The notes under the pieces are model-generated. The model searched no databases. It was given only the letters and a program-made list of their open reading frames with translations, and was not told the origin of the DNA. Both the position numbers and the translations under genes were made by a program. Of a stretch of DNA of 7,301 nucleotides, positions 5,086 to 7,301 are shown one piece after another. This stretch comes from Thermoplasmatota archaeon. Its GTDB lineage: Archaea; Thermoplasmatota; Thermoplasmata; RBG-16-68-12; JAJISG01. Location of the stretch: NCBI GenBank assembly GCA_022848835.1, contig JAJISG010000100.1, positions 1 to 7,301 on the forward strand, read 5' to 3'. Numbering within the stretch: position 1 is the first letter of the stretch; each line of letters opens with the position of its first letter.

Positions 5086-5857
5086 GGGCGTCTCCATCAC
5101 GAAGCTCTTCCTCAAGCCCATGATGGTCACCCTCAAACAGTTCATCAAGTCCACCCTCTCCAGGCCGAATACCGTCCTCTACCCCTACGAACGGCCGACG
5201 TTTCCCGAGAACGTCCGGAACCAGCACGAGATTGACTGGGAGAAGTGCATCGGCTGCGAGATCTGCAGGAAGGTGTGCCCCAACGAGTGCATCTACTTCG
5301 AGTTTGCTGATGTGGAGGGGGAGTATGAAGGGCCCTTGCGGTCAGAGGTGGACAAGATCAAGAAACAGGTGAGGCGTCCTGCTGTGGATGTCGGCCACTG
5401 CCTCTTCTGCGGCGACTGTGAGGAGTTCTGTCCCACAGACGCGTACGCGTTCATAGACACCATCGAGCTGGCGGACTACGCCCGGGAGGACCTTTACTAC
5501 CATGCAGAAGAGCTCAAGAAAGATCCGGAGAAGAGCGACAGGGAGATGGTCCTCTTCAACAGGATGGGGGAGAATCCGATCCTGCAGGTCGACATCTGCA
5601 TAGGCTGCTTCCGATGTGCCCGCGAGTGCCCGACAGAGTGCATCGAGATGGTGCCAGGACCGAAGCTGAGAAAGGAGAAGCCTGTGATGATACCAGACGT
5701 CGACTACTCCCGATGCATAGGATGTGCCCAATGTGTCGATGTCTGCCCGGTGAACTGCCTCCACATGGAGGACGTGGAGGTTGACAACTCCTTCTTCTAC
5801 CACATCAACCCCCAGGATCAGGTCCCTATTGTGAGCACCCTCCTGCCGAGTGAGTGA
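5045..5857 (+). CDS. nuoI: NuoI-like complex I subunit with four [4Fe-4S] ferredoxin motifs
   Basis: NuoI normally carries clusters N6a and N6b, linking the electron-input module to NuoB. Here residues 25-160 match NuoI: an amphipathic N-terminus (VTLKQFIKSTLSRPNTVLYPYERP), cluster motif C68-x2-C71-x2-C74-x3-C78, motif C119-x2-C122-x2-C125-x3-C129, and the NuoI-type stretch FIDTIELADYAREDLYYHAEEL. A C-terminal extension of about 100 residues adds two complete motifs, C185/188/191/195 and C224/227/230/234. The 270-residue protein should therefore hold four [4Fe-4S] clusters, while ordinary NuoI is about 150-180 residues with two. ATG 5045 lies inside the end of nuoB and is preceded by AGGAGAG with about 8-9 bases of spacing, supporting this start and translational coupling. 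A later ATG pair (residues 26-27) is possible. The extension may act as an electron entry path from ferredoxin or F420H2 in a complex lacking NuoEFG; that role is inferred. A stand-alone polyferredoxin is less likely given the NuoI-specific flanks and nuoB. Confidence 0.9.
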   Translation: MRSPKSSPQRSKAEGVSITKLFLKPMMVTLKQFIKSTLSRPNTVLYPYERPTFPENVRNQHEIDWEKCIGCEICRKVCPNECIYFEFADVEGEYEGPLRSEVDKIKKQVRRPAVDVGHCLFCGDCEEFCPTDAYAFIDTIELADYAREDLYYHAEELKKDPEKSDREMVLFNRMGENPILQVDICIGCFRCARECPTECIEMVPGPKLRKEKPVMIPDVDYSRCIGCAQCVDVCPVNCLHMEDVEVDNSFFYHINPQDQVPIVSTLLPSE

Positions 5858-5992
5858 AATAGAGTCTGCTGTGTCCCCTAGAGTGGGTCTGAGGCGATGT
5901 CAGACTTCTGCGAGACATGGTTCTCGAACCCGTTGCACTCCCGAGATAAGAGACTAATATGATGGAAACCTAGCGTCCTCAGGTGTTCTGTT
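5858..5992. other. intergenic gap between nuoI and the F420-dependent oxidoreductase
   Basis: These 135 bases contain no open frame of note. CTAATATG (5953-5960) is a weak TATA candidate placed about 25 bases before the GTG-start region of the next gene, suggesting that gene has its own promoter. A short hairpin (CGAGA, 6-base loop, TCTCG, at about 5911-5926) is present without a T-run. Confidence 0.35.
5981..5985 (+). promoter_or_regulatory. ribosome-binding site deciding the GTG start
   Basis: AGGTG lies 7 bases before GTG 5993 and matches the anti-Shine-Dalgarno end of 16S rRNA. It supports GTG as the start although the frame has no ATG near the N-terminus. Confidence 0.6.
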
Positions 5993-7006
5993 GTGACCTT
6001 TGAACTGGGTTACTGGGCTCCCCAGGAACAGCATTCCCCCGCAGCGCTTCTCAGACTGGTTGTGGAAGCCGAGGAGGTAGGATTCCGGAGGTGCATTACC
6101 AGTGATCATTTCCATCCATGGTTCCACCAGGACGCGAGTTCTGGTTCCACTCTTGTCTGGCTAGCAAGCGCCCTCGAGCGGACCCGGAGTATGATTATCG
6201 GAACGGGGGTCTCTGCACCCATCCACCGATATCACCCCGCCATGCTGGCCCAGGCCTTCGCCACCCTCGACCACCTGCACCCTGGTAGAGTGGCGCTGGG
6301 CGTGGCAACGGGAGAGGCCATGAACGAGGTACCTCTGGGCTTCGGATGGCCGCCCTTCAAGGAGAGGCTGGAGAGGCTGGAGGAGGCCATCTGCATCATG
6401 AACCTCTTGTGGTCCCAGGAGTTCGTGACCTTTCGAGGGAGGCACTATCAGCTCCGCGACGCCAACCTCTATGTGAAGCCTCGTAACAGGATTCCGGTGT
6501 ACGTAGCAGCCTCGGGTCCAACGGTGGCTGATCTGGCAGGAAGGCTTGCCGATGGCCTGCTGACTGTACCCCAGCCGGACAATCGGCTCACAGAGATCAT
6601 CCTGCCCGCCTTGCAGAAGGGGGCTGAAGCAGCGGATAGGGAGATGGCGGAACTCAATCTCCTGCTGGAATTCAAATTCTCCTATGATGAGGACTACGAC
6701 AGGGCCCTGGAGTCTGTGAGGCGATGGGGAGCGACGGAGATACCCGGCATCTTCGGCAAGGAGATTTACGATCCCAGACAGCTAGAGGAGATGGCAATGT
6801 CCGTAAGCTCTGAAGAGCTCCTGAAGGCATGGAAGGTAGTTACCGACCCGGAGGAGCTCATGGGGCCCCTGGAGGAGTACGCCAAGCTAGGTTTCAAAGA
6901 GATCTACCTCCATAGCTCCAGCCCCCAGGAGAGCCGCGTTCTAGCAGAGGTAGGGCGGGTCCTCCTCCCGTACTTCAGTGAGGACCAGGAGCCGAGAAAG
7001 TCGTAG
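5993..7006 (+). CDS. F420-dependent LLM-class oxidoreductase, FGD (glucose-6-phosphate dehydrogenase)-like
   Basis: This is a luciferase-like TIM-barrel enzyme that uses coenzyme F420, closest in motifs to F420-dependent glucose-6-phosphate dehydrogenase FGD and its sugar/alcohol dehydrogenase relatives. Its length of 337 residues matches FGD (336). Near the N-terminus SDHFHPW gives D38, H39 and W43, matching FGD D39, catalytic H40 and W44. TGEAMNE gives E108, matching E109. AFATLDHLHPGRVALGVATGE and the PVYVAASGPTVADLAGRLADG segment are also typical. From a remembered alignment, phosphate-binding K198 and R283 of FGD appear replaced (QPDN region; Ala279 in LLKAWKVVTDP), while K259 may be kept as K256. 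The substrate may therefore not be glucose 6-phosphate. It could supply F420H2 to the neighbouring complex I-like subunits. GTG 5993 has AGGTG 7 bases upstream. The gene begins 135 bases after nuoI and may be a separate transcription unit. No signal peptide is visible, so it is probably cytoplasmic. Confidence 0.9.
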   Translation: MTFELGYWAPQEQHSPAALLRLVVEAEEVGFRRCITSDHFHPWFHQDASSGSTLVWLASALERTRSMIIGTGVSAPIHRYHPAMLAQAFATLDHLHPGRVALGVATGEAMNEVPLGFGWPPFKERLERLEEAICIMNLLWSQEFVTFRGRHYQLRDANLYVKPRNRIPVYVAASGPTVADLAGRLADGLLTVPQPDNRLTEIILPALQKGAEAADREMAELNLLLEFKFSYDEDYDRALESVRRWGATEIPGIFGKEIYDPRQLEEMAMSVSSEELLKAWKVVTDPEELMGPLEEYAKLGFKEIYLHSSSPQESRVLAEVGRVLLPYFSEDQEPRKS

Positions 7007-7065
7007 CGGCGTAACAAGACGGAAAGGATAACAGGGTGGGAGGACTATTTTTGTGTAAGAAGCCT

Positions 7066-7071
7066 GGAGGT
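7066..7071 (+). promoter_or_regulatory. strong Shine-Dalgarno site of the MIP18-family gene
   Basis: GGAGGT lies 6 bases before ATG 7078 and fixes that start. It implies a leadered mRNA, possibly read through from the gene upstream. A run of five T at 7048-7052 in the 71-base gap is too short to call a terminator with confidence. Confidence 0.7.
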
Positions 7072-7077
7072 TAGGAT

Positions 7078-7301
7078 ATGCCTTCCGAAGACGACGTTAT
7101 GACCGTCCTGAGAAAGTGCTACGATCCGGAGATTCCCATAAACATCGTCGATCTAGGTCTAGTCTATGATATCGAGCTCAAGGATGACAAGGTTCACGTC
7201 AAGATGACCCTCACGGCGCCCGGCTGCCCGATGCACACCATGATCTCCGAGGATGTGACGAGGAAGCTCCTCACTCTGGACGGCATCGAAGATGCAGAGG
7301 T
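7078..7301 (+). CDS. MIP18/SufT (DUF59) family Fe-S assembly protein, cut by the window end
   Basis: Members of this family (SufT, PaaD, CIA2/MIP18) help mature iron-sulfur proteins. The 74 visible residues cover most of the roughly 100-residue domain. They include the N-terminal helix (DDVMTVLRKCYDPEIPI) with the DPE motif (16-18), the signature NIVDLGLVYDI (22-32), a strand (KVHVKMTLTAPGCPMH) containing the conserved Cys50, and the helix ISEDVTRKLLTLDGI. The frame runs off the window in the GIEDAEV strand. The start is ATG 7078 with GGAGGT 6 bases upstream; a second ATG at residue 8 is less likely. It starts 71 bases after the F420-dependent oxidoreductase on the same strand. Nearness to nuoB and nuoI, whose products would need five clusters, fits a role in cluster assembly, but such genes often stand alone. 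A PaaD-type role in phenylacetate oxidation is unlikely without paa genes nearby. Confidence 0.92.
   Translation, partial: MPSEDDVMTVLRKCYDPEIPINIVDLGLVYDIELKDDKVHVKMTLTAPGCPMHTMISEDVTRKLLTLDGIEDAE

Noticed and set aside
5439..5450. 12-bp palindrome ACGCGTACGCGT, also a tandem ACGCGT repeat
   Set aside because: It lies inside nuoI in the codons for Asp-Ala-Tyr-Ala next to the second cluster motif. Protein conservation explains it and there is no promoter context.
5342..5803. 153-residue minus-strand open frame
   Set aside because: It is antisense to nuoI, where all 16 cluster cysteines are in frame on the plus strand.
5905..5945. tRNA-like T-arm sequence (GGTTCTCGAACC)
   Set aside because: No acceptor stem, D-arm or anticodon arm can be formed around it on either strand. 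It is only a short stem-loop.
7041..7056. Possible terminator or TATA box (CTATTTTTG) between the oxidoreductase and the MIP18 gene
   Set aside because: The T-run is only five bases. As a TATA box it would place the transcript start at or after the strong Shine-Dalgarno site.
1..7301. CRISPR arrays, insertion sequences, transposases or long repeats
   Set aside because: I searched by eye for regularly spaced or inverted repeats and mobile-element motifs and found none. The window is mostly housekeeping and metabolic genes.

Overview
The window looks like ordinary archaeal chromosome. It encodes a transcription factor B with an N-terminal zinc ribbon and two cyclin repeats, a TrmB-type winged-helix regulator, complex I subunits of the type found in archaea lacking NuoEFG, and an F420-dependent dehydrogenase of the FGD family. 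It also shows TATA-like boxes and several GTG starts. DNA is GC-rich with GC-rich third codon positions. A euryarchaeal or Thermoplasmatota-like lineage is plausible, but I cannot place it from sequence alone.

Layout. (1) At the left edge, a small C2H2-like zinc-finger gene on the minus strand (stop at 72-74) faces an aldehyde dehydrogenase on the plus strand that has lost roughly its first 230 residues. Both genes lose recognisable sequence at about 320-327, so this is a deletion, a rearrangement or an assembly chimera. (2) tfb (1289-2293, +), with a TATA box and leader, ends tail to tail against a TrmB-V4R fusion regulator (2290-3540, -); their stop codons overlap within one CTAG. (3) Upstream of the regulator on the same strand lie two unrecognised small membrane proteins (3614-3841 and 3875-4117). 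(4) A roughly 285-base divergent intergenic region follows. It carries a perfect 14-bp palindrome just upstream of a TATA-like box. (5) nuoB (4414-5085) overlaps by 41 bases a nuoI-like gene (5045-5857) that encodes four, not two, [4Fe-4S] ferredoxin motifs. (6) Next come an F420-dependent LLM oxidoreductase related to glucose-6-phosphate dehydrogenase FGD (5993-7006) and the start of a MIP18/SufT-type Fe-S assembly protein (7078 to the window end).

How the genes may fit together: NuoB plus the four-cluster NuoI would carry five [4Fe-4S] clusters into a complex I/Fpo-like enzyme. The FGD-like enzyme could supply F420H2, and SufT could help mature the clusters. This functional link is inference from adjacency. 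The most unusual items are the four-cluster NuoI in a B-I pair without C and D, the TrmB-V4R fusion beside two orphan membrane proteins, the palindrome at the nuoB promoter, and the head-to-head truncation at the left edge. I see no CRISPR array, RNA gene, insertion sequence or obvious new defence system.
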